Shown here: one piece after another, positions 1 to 7,586 of the stretch
Numbering within the stretch: position 1 is the stretch's first letter
How the letters are laid out: each line of letters starts with the position of its first letter
NCBI GenBank assembly: GCA_025463785.1
Contig: JAODBD010000003.1
Coordinates: 461,287 to 525,286 of the forward strand
From: Glaciihabitans sp.
GTDB taxonomy: Bacteria; Actinomycetota; Actinomycetes; Actinomycetales; Microbacteriaceae
Reading direction: 5' to 3'
DNA length: 64,000 bases
Made by a program: the position numbers and the translations under genes
The notes under the pieces: model-generated
Seen by the model: the letters and a program-made list of their open reading frames with translations, nothing else
What the model was told of the DNA's origin: nothing
Database searches by the model: none

Positions 1-102
1 GGTGAAGAGGAGCAGAAGGATGACCGCGGGGGCCACCAGGAAGATCGGCAGCGAACTGCCGCGCTTCGTGCGTCGGCGTCCGGACTGGACTGCGATGGCC
101 AT
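1..102 (-). CDS. ABC sugar transporter permease, N-terminal fragment
   Basis: The minus strand opens an ATG at 102 that runs off the left edge (34 codons). The peptide begins MAIAVQSGRRRTKRGSS and continues into a hydrophobic stretch (LPIFLVAPAVILLLLFT). A short basic N-terminus followed by a first membrane helix is typical of MalF-type sugar permeases. An AGGA ribosome-binding site lies about 9 nt upstream. The gene sits directly downstream of a solute-binding lipoprotein on the same strand, so it is probably the first permease of that transporter. The rest lies outside the window, so the family call rests on the N-terminus and context. Confidence 0.8.
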   Translation of the reverse strand, partial: MAIAVQSGRRRTKRGSSLPIFLVAPAVILLLLFT

Positions 103-194
103 GGGGTCACTTCCTAGGAGAAACGTGGTGGGGGATGTCACACCCACGGGCCCGGAACAGATCGTTCCGGGCCCGCAGGTTCACTAGCGGAAGG

Positions 195-1532
195 CTAGTT
201 GGCGTTGGTACTGACAGTGAAGCCGATCTTCTTCATGTCGCCGACCGTCGCGTTCTGCATCGCCGTGAGCGCGCCAGAGAGCGGGGTCTTGTTCTGAAGA
301 GCGGAGCCGAACGCGTTCGAGTACGAATCGAACGTCACGTTGGCATCCGGACCCCAGATTTGGAAGGTGCGAACACCCTTCGCGGCCGTGGCCATCAGCG
401 TGTTGTAGTCGGCCTGGTTGGACATGAACGGCGGAGGCGTCTGCAGCGAAGGAAGCGCCTGGCCAGGCGTCGAGGCCGGGAAGACCTGGACGTTCTTGAT
501 CAGCGAGTCGATGCCCTCGGTTGAGCCGTTCATCCAGTTGACGAACTTCGCGGCCTGCGCCGGGTACTTCGAGTTCGAGGTCACTGCCTCGGTCTCGCCG
601 CCCCAGATGCCTACCGTGTTGTCGCCCGCGGTCCAGGCGGGCAGCTGTGCTGCAACCCACTTGCCCGCGGTGTCCTTCGCGATGGAGGGCAGCTGGTTCG
701 GACCCCACTGTGCTCCGACCCAGCCAACGAGGTTGCCCTTGTTCATGTCGGTCGACCACTGTGCTGACCAGTTCGGCTCGGGGCTAACGAGGCCCTTCGT
801 GATGAGACCCTGCCAGTAGTCGGCGACCTTGACGCTTGCGGCATCGTTGATCGCGACGTTCCAGGTGTTACCGCTGGTGGTCCACCAGTTGGCTCCGGCC
901 TGCTGCGCGAGGCCGGCGAACCAGCCGGGGTCCGCTGCTGTGAAGTTGCCGATCTGCTGCTTCGGGTTCTTCGCGTGGATGATTGCGGCATCCGCTGCGT
1001 ACTCGGCCCACGTGGTCGGCGCGGTAGTGATGCCGTCCTTGGCGAAGATGTCCTTGCGGTAGAAGAACACCATCGGGCAGATGTTCTGCGGAACGCCATA
1101 GGTCTTGCCCTGGAACTGCACCTGGGCGAGCGCCGACTTGCTGAAGTCGGTCGACAGGTTCGGCAGGTACTTGTCGAGACTGACGACCACCTTGTTCGAG
1201 ATCAGCGCGGGAAGCGCTTGGTACTCGACCTCGGTCACGTCAGGGTTCGTACCGGCCTTGTTGTTGGTGATCAGCTTGTTGTACAGGGTGTACCCGGTAC
1301 CGGATGGCTTGATCAGCTTGACCTGGATCTTCGGGTTGGCCTTGTTCCAGGTGTCGACGACGGTCTGCATGCCGCCATCCCAGTTGGTGAAGGTCAGGTG
1401 CACGGTCTTGTTCGAGTTGGCCGACGGGGTCGTACCGCTCGAAGAGCAACCGGTCAACGTCGCGCCGGCTACGGCAAGAATGCCGGCTGCCGCAATGACG
1501 TTTCTCAGTGTGGACTTTCTCACTGTGGACAT
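195..1532 (-). CDS. ABC transporter sugar-binding lipoprotein
   Basis: This is a 445-residue extracellular solute-binding protein of the family that feeds MalF/MalG-type ABC importers. The N-terminus is a lipoprotein signal (hydrophobic stretch, then L-T-G-C near residue 29), so the protein should be anchored to the outer face of the membrane. The mature part shows type 1 sugar-binding features, such as a Thr-Asn-Trp-Asp segment after the first strand and the late EAVTSNSKYP-like region. A permease follows downstream and sugar-oxidising enzymes lie upstream. The ligand cannot be read from sequence; a deoxy- or neutral sugar fits the neighbours. Confidence 0.9.
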   Translation of the reverse strand: MSTVRKSTLRNVIAAAGILAVAGATLTGCSSSGTTPSANSNKTVHLTFTNWDGGMQTVVDTWNKANPKIQVKLIKPSGTGYTLYNKLITNNKAGTNPDVTEVEYQALPALISNKVVVSLDKYLPNLSTDFSKSALAQVQFQGKTYGVPQNICPMVFFYRKDIFAKDGITTAPTTWAEYAADAAIIHAKNPKQQIGNFTAADPGWFAGLAQQAGANWWTTSGNTWNVAINDAASVKVADYWQGLITKGLVSPEPNWSAQWSTDMNKGNLVGWVGAQWGPNQLPSIAKDTAGKWVAAQLPAWTAGDNTVGIWGGETEAVTSNSKYPAQAAKFVNWMNGSTEGIDSLIKNVQVFPASTPGQALPSLQTPPPFMSNQADYNTLMATAAKGVRTFQIWGPDANVTFDSYSNAFGSALQNKTPLSGALTAMQNATVGDMKKIGFTVSTNAN

Positions 1533-1592
1533 CTCCTTTGATGGGTTGGGTGGTGCTGTGGTGGGTTGGGGCGGTGCGCTGCGCGCGCGGAG

Positions 1593-3035
1593 TCAGCCTT
1601 CGGGGCTCGCCTCCGCCCACGCCGGATATCTGGTCGGGGTGGTCTGGATGCCGATCCACTGTCGGTGTGTGTAGCCGTCGAGCTGGCCTTCTCCGCCATG
1701 ACGCGCGTAGCCGTCGTTGACGTGGACCTCGTTGCTCTTGACGCGCTGTGCGAAGGCAAGCCCACGCATCTGGTCACCGGTGAATACGGAGTTCATGAGG
1801 GTGCGGTGCCGATTGACGAGTTCGAGGGCTTCCGCCTCGGTCTCGACGATCGTGATGGGCATGACCGGGCCGAAGATCTCCTCGGTGAAGATCGGCATCT
1901 CGGGTGTCACGCCCGTGAGCACCGTCGGCTGATAGAAGAGCTGGTCGTAGCTCCCCCCGATCGCGACCTTGGCGCCCGCATCGATCGAGGGGAGTACGAG
2001 TCCGGTGTGGAAGCGATCGCGCTGGACCTCGCTGATGATGGGTCCGAGGTTGACTGCCTCCGTGAGGGGATTGCCGACGGTGAGTTTCTCGACTCGCGCC
2101 ACGACGGCATCCGTGAATGCATCGGCAACCGACCGCATGACGATGTGACGCCCGGCCGTGATGCAGGTTTGGCCCTGGTACCAGAGCGCCGACCAGACTG
2201 CGGCGCTCGCCGCCTGGTCGAGGTCTGCGTCGTCGAGGACGACGAATGCGTTGTCCCCGCCGAGCTCGGTTGCGACCGCCCGGAACGAGCGGGCCGCGAA
2301 GTTCGCGATCTGGTGGCCGACCTCGTAAGAACCGGTGAAGTGGATGAGGTCGAGATCCGGGTGCTCAGAGAGCGTCCGCCCCGTGGTCGGCCCGTCTCCC
2401 GGAACCACCGCAAACACGCCTGCCGGGAAGCCCGCAGCGTGCGCTGCTTCGGCGAGGATCTGGCCACCGGCGATGGGCGTCAGCTCAGCCGGCTTCAGCA
2501 CGACGGCATTGCCATACGCGAGCCCCGGGGCGAGAGCACGCATCGCGAGGCTCATCGGGTAGTTCCACGGAACGATCAGGCCGATGACCCCGAGCGGCAC
2601 CGAGCGGGAGAGCGAGATCTTGCCCTCCTTGTAGGGCGGCAGGATCGCTCCAGCGTTCTCGGTGACCTGCGTCGCCGAATTCAGCAGCTGGTTGATCGAC
2701 TGCCCGAGCTCCTCTTCGGCCTTCTCGCTGGTTCCACCGGTCTCGCGGATGATGAGCTCGATCAGTTCGTCATGACGACGTTCGAGCTCGGCTGCGAACG
2801 CGCGAAGCAGGTGGGAGCGCTCGGTGGCGCTGGTGTCTGCCCAGGCTGGCTGGGCATCCTTGGCTGCGCGAACCGCGCGGTCAACCTGCTCGGCACTCGA
2901 GTCGGTGTAGCGAGCAAACGGGATGCCCGTCGATTTTTCGAGCACCGGGATCCAGTCGCCGGTCGGGTCTTCAAAGCGTCCCGCGATGTAGGCGCGCGCT
3001 TCGTAGCTCTGGTGTGTGCCGGCAGTGGCGCCCAT
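1593..3035 (-). CDS. NAD(P)-dependent aldehyde dehydrogenase
   Basis: This is a 480-residue aldehyde dehydrogenase of usual family length. It shows the IVPWNYP segment, the Rossmann FTGS motif, the general-base glutamate in TELGG (around residue 257) and the catalytic cysteine in GQTCITAG (around residue 291). It oxidises an aldehyde to the acid with NAD(P)+. The Glu is followed by DNAFVVLDDAD, a pattern I associate with the benzaldehyde/vanillin-type branch, but the substrate here is more likely an aldehyde formed in sugar breakdown, given the transporter, hydroxyacid dehydrogenase and aldo/keto reductase around it. The start is supported by a GAGGAG site about 6 nt upstream. Confidence 0.92.
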   Translation of the reverse strand: MGATAGTHQSYEARAYIAGRFEDPTGDWIPVLEKSTGIPFARYTDSSAEQVDRAVRAAKDAQPAWADTSATERSHLLRAFAAELERRHDELIELIIRETGGTSEKAEEELGQSINQLLNSATQVTENAGAILPPYKEGKISLSRSVPLGVIGLIVPWNYPMSLAMRALAPGLAYGNAVVLKPAELTPIAGGQILAEAAHAAGFPAGVFAVVPGDGPTTGRTLSEHPDLDLIHFTGSYEVGHQIANFAARSFRAVATELGGDNAFVVLDDADLDQAASAAVWSALWYQGQTCITAGRHIVMRSVADAFTDAVVARVEKLTVGNPLTEAVNLGPIISEVQRDRFHTGLVLPSIDAGAKVAIGGSYDQLFYQPTVLTGVTPEMPIFTEEIFGPVMPITIVETEAEALELVNRHRTLMNSVFTGDQMRGLAFAQRVKSNEVHVNDGYARHGGEGQLDGYTHRQWIGIQTTPTRYPAWAEASPEG

Positions 3036-3166
3036 CGGGTTCTCCTCTGTGAGTTCAAAAAACGGAGTTGCGAAGCGGGGATCGGGTGCGAAATCAGTTC
3101 AACACGGAATGCGCATTCCCAACAGATTAAGCGTGAAGCCCCGCACTGTCAACCTACGTCAGTTCG

Positions 3167-4195
3167 CTAGGCGCTTGCCGCGAGATCGGACTTGTGCACG
3201 GGGAAGGCCGGTGGGCGGCCGCGTGCGAACAATTCGGCCTCGAGGAGCGCACTCTCGCCGAGCCGGTGCAACTCGTTGCCGAGGGCTCCGGCGATGTGTG
3301 GCGTGAGCAGCGCATCCGGAAGCGAGCGAAGCGGATCCGTCAGCGGGAGCGGCTCCGGGTCGGTGACATCCAGAATCGCGCGGATGCGTCCCTCTGCGAT
3401 CGCGGTCGTCAGCGCGGCCTGGTTCACGATGGGTGCGCGGGCGGTGTTGATGAGGGTCGCGCCTCGGGGGAGCAGGGCGAGCTCTGCGGCATCCACCATG
3501 CCCGTCGTCTCGGGCAGGAGTGGTGCGTGGATGCTGACGATCGAGCTCTTTGCGAACAACTCCGCGAGTTCGACCCGTCTGGCTCTCGTGAGGATCGGGT
3601 CGGTCTCCTCGATCACGGGATCGTAGAGCAGGATGTCGAAGGAGAAGGGCGTCAGCAGCTCAATGACCAGGCGACCAACGGTCGAGGCGCCAATGATTCC
3701 CACGGTTCTGCGGTAGTTGCCAATGGCCGGATAGCTGCCAGGCACATCGAGCGCAGCATCCACCCGGTAGTCGCGAACGATCGGCAGGACACCCTTGCCT
3801 GCCAGCAGAATCATCGCGAGCGTGTACTCGGCGACGGGATACGCGTTCGCGGCCGCCGCAGTCGTCACGAGGATGCCGCTGTCCCACACCTCGGGCGCAA
3901 GATGGGCTTTGACCGTCCCCGCGGCGTGGAAGATCGCGCGCAGCCTCGGCAGGCGGGCGAGCTCGTCGGGGCCGATGGCGGGAGCGCCCCATCCCGTGAT
4001 CAGGATCTCGAGGTCGGCAAGCGTCTCGTCGGCGATGTCATCAAAGTTCTGGATGCTGAAACCGGGCTCGATGGACGTCACCGCGCGGAGTCTCCGCAGC
4101 GCGCCCTCGTCGAACAGGTCGAACTGCAAGCCGCTGTCCATGGCGAACGCGGCACGTCGCAGCACAGCCCTCTCGCCCTCATCGGAGTCGCCCAT
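3167..4195 (-). CDS. D-isomer 2-hydroxyacid dehydrogenase family protein
   Basis: This 342-residue protein has the C-terminal NAD-binding domain of D-2-hydroxyacid dehydrogenases. The dinucleotide motif GIIGASTVG lies near residue 165. The catalytic Arg is in NTARAPIVN, the Glu in DVTDPEPL and the His in LTPHIAGALG. The family reduces 2-keto acids or oxidises D-2-hydroxy acids with NAD(P)H. It lies in the same orientation as the aldehyde dehydrogenase, 131 bp downstream of which nothing else is coded. AAGGAAG provides a ribosome-binding site. A role in converting a 2-keto acid from sugar degradation is inference. Confidence 0.88.
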   Translation of the reverse strand: MGDSDEGERAVLRRAAFAMDSGLQFDLFDEGALRRLRAVTSIEPGFSIQNFDDIADETLADLEILITGWGAPAIGPDELARLPRLRAIFHAAGTVKAHLAPEVWDSGILVTTAAAANAYPVAEYTLAMILLAGKGVLPIVRDYRVDAALDVPGSYPAIGNYRRTVGIIGASTVGRLVIELLTPFSFDILLYDPVIEETDPILTRARRVELAELFAKSSIVSIHAPLLPETTGMVDAAELALLPRGATLINTARAPIVNQAALTTAIAEGRIRAILDVTDPEPLPLTDPLRSLPDALLTPHIAGALGNELHRLGESALLEAELFARGRPPAFPVHKSDLAASA

Positions 4196-4288
4196 GTGTG
4201 TCTTCCTTGCCAGTTTTCGTCGTGCGGCATACAGTATCGGGCAACCGCATTCCCGACGTAAGAGACATTTAGACAGGAAGTTGGTCCC

Positions 4289-5245
4289 GTGTCAAAAAAG
4301 CGTGCCCTCGGGCACACGGGTCTCTTCGTGACACCGGTCTCTGCCGGCTCGGGCACCTGGAAGACGTTTGAGCAGGGCAGAGACGTTCCTGTTCGCGACT
4401 CCCTCGAGCTTGCGAGCGCGCTCTTTTCGAGCTCGTTGGTGGGGTGCCTCGACACCTCGAACAACTACGGTCTGGGCGAAAGTGAGCGCCGCATCGGACT
4501 CGCGCTCGCTGCAAACGGCGGCGTTCCCGAGGGCTTTCTGCTGCAAACCAAGGCCGACCGCGACATGACCACGGGCGATTTCTCGGGCGCACGGATGCGT
4601 CAATCGCTCGAAGAAAGTCTCACGCGACTGGGGCTCGACAGCCTGCCCATGGTCTACCTGCACGACCCCGAGAACACGACCTGGGATGCGTCGATGGCCG
4701 ATGATGGACCGGTTGCCGCGCTCGTCGCCGCACGCTCGGAGGGGCTCATAGGTCATCTCGGAATCTCGGGCGGCCCCGTCGACATGCTCGCCCGCTACGT
4801 CGAGACCGGGCTCTTCGAAGCGCTCATCACCCACAACCGATACACGCTGGTCGACCGGACCGCGGATGCCCTGCTCACGCTCGCGTCATCCCGGGGTCTC
4901 GGCGTCTTCAATGCCTCGCCGTACGGCGGCGGCCTGCTCACCAGCTGGCCGGTCGAGCCGGGGTGGTATGCCTACGACCAGGCACCGGCGGCGCTCATGG
5001 CGTCGGCGGACGAGATCGGCGCGATCTGCGCCGAGTTCGGCGTCTCGCTCGCGGCCGCCGCACTGCACTGGTCGGTGCGCGACGCTCGCATTACCTCGAC
5101 GATTGTGGGGATGCGAACCGTTTCAGACCTGCGCGCGACGGAGCAGTTGCTGGCTGTCGACATCCCGAGCGGCCTGTGGGATGCGATCGCTGAGGTGCCG
5201 CTCGACGAGTCAACCTGGCAGGACGCCAGCTCGTCTCTACCGTGA
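4289..5245 (+). CDS. Aldo/keto reductase (aldose dehydrogenase-like)
   Basis: This is a 318-residue TIM-barrel aldo/keto reductase starting at GTG 4289. The catalytic tetrad is visible: Asp and Tyr in DTSNNYG, Lys in LQTKAD and His in YLHDPE. The sequence resembles the group acting on free sugars (D-threo-aldose or L-fucose dehydrogenase-like) that oxidise an aldose to its lactone with NAD(P)+. It is divergent from the dehydrogenase and transporter genes and probably shares control with them through the 93-bp intergenic region. The stop codon is embedded in a long hairpin. Substrate is inferred from context. Confidence 0.87.
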   Translation: MSKKRALGHTGLFVTPVSAGSGTWKTFEQGRDVPVRDSLELASALFSSSLVGCLDTSNNYGLGESERRIGLALAANGGVPEGFLLQTKADRDMTTGDFSGARMRQSLEESLTRLGLDSLPMVYLHDPENTTWDASMADDGPVAALVAARSEGLIGHLGISGGPVDMLARYVETGLFEALITHNRYTLVDRTADALLTLASSRGLGVFNASPYGGGLLTSWPVEPGWYAYDQAPAALMASADEIGAICAEFGVSLAAAALHWSVRDARITSTIVGMRTVSDLRATEQLLAVDIPSGLWDAIAEVPLDESTWQDASSSLP

Positions 5246-5299
5246 GGGGCGTCATATCGACGTTCCCAGCGCGCCGGAACGTCGATATGACGCCCCTCA
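5243..5299. terminator. 24-bp perfect inverted repeat between convergent genes
   Basis: Arms 5243-5266 and 5276-5299 are perfect inverted repeats of 24 bp around a 9-nt loop. The left arm starts at the TGA of the aldo/keto reductase. No T-run follows on either strand. Lying between two convergent genes, it most likely ends both transcripts as a hairpin without a U-tract. Confidence 0.75.
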
Positions 5300-5318
5300 G
5301 GGGTTACCGAGTGGCGGG

Positions 5319-5981
5319 TTACCGAGTGGCGAGTAGCCAGGTTGCCGCCTGCCTGATGATTGCGCGGTGGCCCTCCGCCTCGTACGAGTGCTTCTCGTGG
5401 CCGAGCGCGTCGTAGACGATTCGCGCGTCGCCGTACTGCTTCGCCCAGAGGATCGGATGCTCAATTCCGTCGTGCTCCTGGGTGGCCAGCGGCACGATCG
5501 AGGGGTCGACGCGCAGGTAGCTGTAGCGCTCATCCTCGATGTCGAAGTCGGTGATACCGGCGACGATGGGATGCGTGTCGGTCGCCACGTGGATGCGGCC
5601 GAGATCCCAGTCCGGATGCATGGTCGTGCCGCGAACCCAGCGCCCGCCGACGATGCGTTCCCAGTCGTCGGTTTCGGCGTAGAGGGTGGCGGCGACGTGC
5701 AGCACGAGCATCGGGCGCCCGGCGGCCAGATAGGACTCGATCCCGGCGATGGCTGCGGCGTCAGTCGGCAGGGGCAGTTCGGCGTTGCCGGCATTCACGA
5801 CCAGCAGGTCGGGCAGCGCGCCGTCGCTGAGAGCGGCCAGCGATGCGCCCGCCTGGGTCGAGACGGTGACGTGGTGGCCCATCCCGGCCAAAATCTCGCG
5901 CAGCTGCGCCGAAGTCGCCTCGAACGGATGCCACGGATCGGTGTAGTCGTCGCCGCCGGAAACGATGAGAGTCTGAGTCAC
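5319..5981 (-). CDS. ThuA-like domain protein
   Basis: This 220-residue protein matches the ThuA family (class I glutamine amidotransferase-like fold). It opens with a strand and the GGDDYTDPWHPF segment, has a central LLVVNAGNAELP and PMLVLHVA strand-turn, and a late HPILWAKQYG/RIVYDALGHEKHSY region, all typical of ThuA. Members occur in disaccharide and sugar-acid catabolic clusters; their chemistry is not well defined. The length is normal. It starts at GTG 5981, 7 nt after a TAACGT hexamer, so the mRNA is probably leaderless. It shares the sugar cluster with the transporter and dehydrogenases. Confidence 0.85.
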   Translation of the reverse strand: MTQTLIVSGGDDYTDPWHPFEATSAQLREILAGMGHHVTVSTQAGASLAALSDGALPDLLVVNAGNAELPLPTDAAAIAGIESYLAAGRPMLVLHVAATLYAETDDWERIVGGRWVRGTTMHPDWDLGRIHVATDTHPIVAGITDFDIEDERYSYLRVDPSIVPLATQEHDGIEHPILWAKQYGDARIVYDALGHEKHSYEAEGHRAIIRQAATWLLATR

Positions 5982-5988
5982 GGTCTCA

Positions 5989-5994
5989 ACGTTA
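5989..5994 (-). promoter_or_regulatory. -10 element of the ThuA gene
   Basis: TAACGT on the minus strand ends 7 nt before the GTG start. This spacing predicts transcription starting at or next to the start codon. Confidence 0.5.
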
Positions 5995-6076
5995 CCCCGA
6001 CGGAATGCGCTTACCAGTGGCGAAAACCGGCCAGCTCCGGTTCTTCGCGCCGTTGATGCGATCCCGGTCAGCGTCC

Positions 6077-6436
6077 TTACAACGGGAGAGCGAATCGTCC
6101 GATCGCTACGACCACGACGAGGATGAACAGCACGAGGTTCACCGCGGCCGACCTGCCTTCCTTCCGGCGCGCGTGAGTAACGACTGCGCCGATCATGATG
6201 ATCGCGAGCCCACTAGCTGCTACCGGCGTGAGGATGGGGGCAATTCCGGTGGCACCCGGCAGGATCAGGCCGAGCGCGCCCAGTATTTCGGCCACCGAGA
6301 TCAGCCGGATTACGCCCGGGTGAAACTCGGGCAATCCAGCTTTCAGCCTCTTGCTAGATCGAGTGACCTTCGTGATGCCGCTCACCAGGAAGGCAGCGGC
6401 GAGCAGGATTTGGATTATCCAGAGAGCGACATTCAT
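6077..6436 (-). CDS. DoxX family membrane protein
   Basis: This is a 119-residue integral membrane protein with about four hydrophobic helices. It begins with an N-terminal helix ending in FLVSGITK, followed by the LISVAEILGALGLILPG helix, which is the DoxX signature. DoxX-like proteins take part in redox or stress responses; the function of this member is unknown. It is divergent from an HxlR regulator with only 116 bp between them, which suggests the regulator controls it. The length is normal for the family. Confidence 0.88.
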   Translation of the reverse strand: MNVALWIIQILLAAAFLVSGITKVTRSSKRLKAGLPEFHPGVIRLISVAEILGALGLILPGATGIAPILTPVAASGLAIIMIGAVVTHARRKEGRSAAVNLVLFILVVVVAIGRFALPL

Positions 6437-6480
6437 TGCGAGGTTCCTTTTCAGATGCCTATAGTTACTACTAGTGCGTT

Positions 6481-6493
6481 ACCCATCATGGGT
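6481..6493. promoter_or_regulatory. Candidate HxlR operator
   Basis: A palindrome (ACCCAT, 1 nt, ATGGGT) lies in the short divergent region between the DoxX and HxlR genes. HxlR proteins bind as dimers to such symmetric sites next to their own gene. No other symmetric site stands out in this gap. Confidence 0.4.
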
Positions 6494-6552
6494 TAGTTTT
6501 GGGACGCTTACAAAAGGCACAATTGTGTGCGTGAGCAACCAGAAAGGTCATC

Positions 6553-7026
6553 ATGGCAATTCATCCACTGAAGCTGGAGGAGACGATCGCTGTCGAATCA
6601 AGTGAGGTTCGGATGTCCGACTACGAGAGCGCGTGTATCGCCGGGGGCCGGGGTGCGGCGATCCGGGATGTGCTCGGTCACATCGGTGACAAATGGGCGC
6701 TTCTGATCGTCGGCGCGCTATCCGTAGGGGTTCGACTGCGATTCACCGAGCTCCATCGCCACATCCCCGGGATCTCGCAGCGGATGCTCACGGTGACCCT
6801 CCGCCATCTCGAACGGGACGGCCTGATTCGTCGCACCATGCACGCCGAAGTCCCACCCAGGGTCGAATACGAGTTGACCGATATCGGCACAACACTTATC
6901 GAGCCGGCACGGGCACTGGGGCGCTGGGCAACAGGCAGCTATCTCGGCGTGCTCGACAGCCGCGAACGCTTCGATGCCGCCAACTCCGCAACGAAAGCGG
7001 CACGAAGGTCGGAAGCAGCCGTCTAA
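6553..7026 (+). CDS. HxlR family transcriptional regulator
   Basis: This is a 157-residue winged-helix regulator. The HxlR signature is clear: IGDKWALLIVGAL, then RFTELHRHIPGISQRMLTVTLRHLERDGLIRR and YELTDIGTTL. An internal ATG at 6613 (MSDYESAC) with a Cys shortly before the domain would match the usual family start better than the 20-residue extension from 6553, so the start is uncertain. It lies divergent from the DoxX gene and probably represses it in response to a redox-active or electrophilic signal, which is inference from the family. Confidence 0.9.
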   Translation: MAIHPLKLEETIAVESSEVRMSDYESACIAGGRGAAIRDVLGHIGDKWALLIVGALSVGVRLRFTELHRHIPGISQRMLTVTLRHLERDGLIRRTMHAEVPPRVEYELTDIGTTLIEPARALGRWATGSYLGVLDSRERFDAANSATKAARRSEAAV

Positions 7027-7090
7027 CTCGGGGCTCAAAATGCTTGAAAACACGTGGAAAAACGGGCATGAAATCTGCGGAAAGTGGGTG

Positions 7091-7404
7091 TGTCTGAGGT
7101 CAGGACATCGTTCACCCATGAGTCGAGACATCGTTCACTCGCGGCGGCCGGCCGGCCACGCGGCCGCCTGGAGGTGACCCGTGAGGTGCGTTTAGCCTGT
7201 GTCAGTTCGCGTCAACGTCTGCGCGAATTGGCACAGATAAAACGGATCCCCGGGAGAGGTCAGCTACAAAATCGAGCCCGGCAAGAACTTACCCGGCAAG
7301 AACCAGGGAGCCAACCCAGCAGAAGAGCCCGCCCGCCGGCCGAGCTCTTGCTAAATATGAACGATGTCCTGAGTCATCTATCAACGATGTCTCGACCCAT
7401 CACA
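7091..7404. mobile_element. IS-derived remnant (IS481-like ends) without transposase
   Basis: A 314-bp segment starts with TGT and ends with ACA. Each end carries two copies of an ACATCGTT-type subterminal block in inverted orientation (left at about 7104-7136, right at about 7360-7391). This arrangement matches my recollection of IS481-family ends in actinobacteria. No open reading frame with transposase features lies between the ends, only short reading frames and a tandem CCCGGCAAGAAC repeat. It is therefore a MITE-like or internally deleted copy. It ends 3 bp from tRNA-Ser. I see no obvious target-site duplication. Confidence 0.65.
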
Positions 7405-7407
7405 CTG

Positions 7408-7492
7408 CGGAGAATGGGGGATTCGAACCCCCGAGGGCTTGCACCCAACACGCTTTCCAAGCGTGCGCCATAGGCCACTAGGCGAATTCTCC
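7408..7492 (-). tRNA. tRNA-Ser(GGA)
   Basis: The 85-nt minus-strand cloverleaf has acceptor stem GGAGAAT/ATTCTCC with discriminator G. The anticodon stem is CACGC/GCGTG around loop TTGGAAA (anticodon GGA). A long variable arm and the GGTTCGAATCC T-loop are present. The long variable arm is typical of serine tRNA. CCA is not encoded. Confidence 0.95.
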
Positions 7493-7573
7493 TGGCGCGG
7501 ATCCGGGATGCGGCTCCCGGGCCATAGAGAATCCTACCGGCATCCTGCTGTGTCGCCATTCGTCTGCCATGCC

Positions 7574-7579
7574 TAGGCT
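7574..7579 (+). promoter_or_regulatory. -10 element of pta
   Basis: TAGGCT lies 7 nt before the GTG start of pta, which predicts a leaderless transcript. Confidence 0.55.
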
Positions 7580-7586
7580 TGGGCCT

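Noticed and set aside
7245..7255. GGATCCCCGGG, which looks like a cloning-vector polylinker
   Set aside because: It is only 11 bases inside an IS-like remnant and can arise by chance in GC-rich DNA; no vector sequence is around it.
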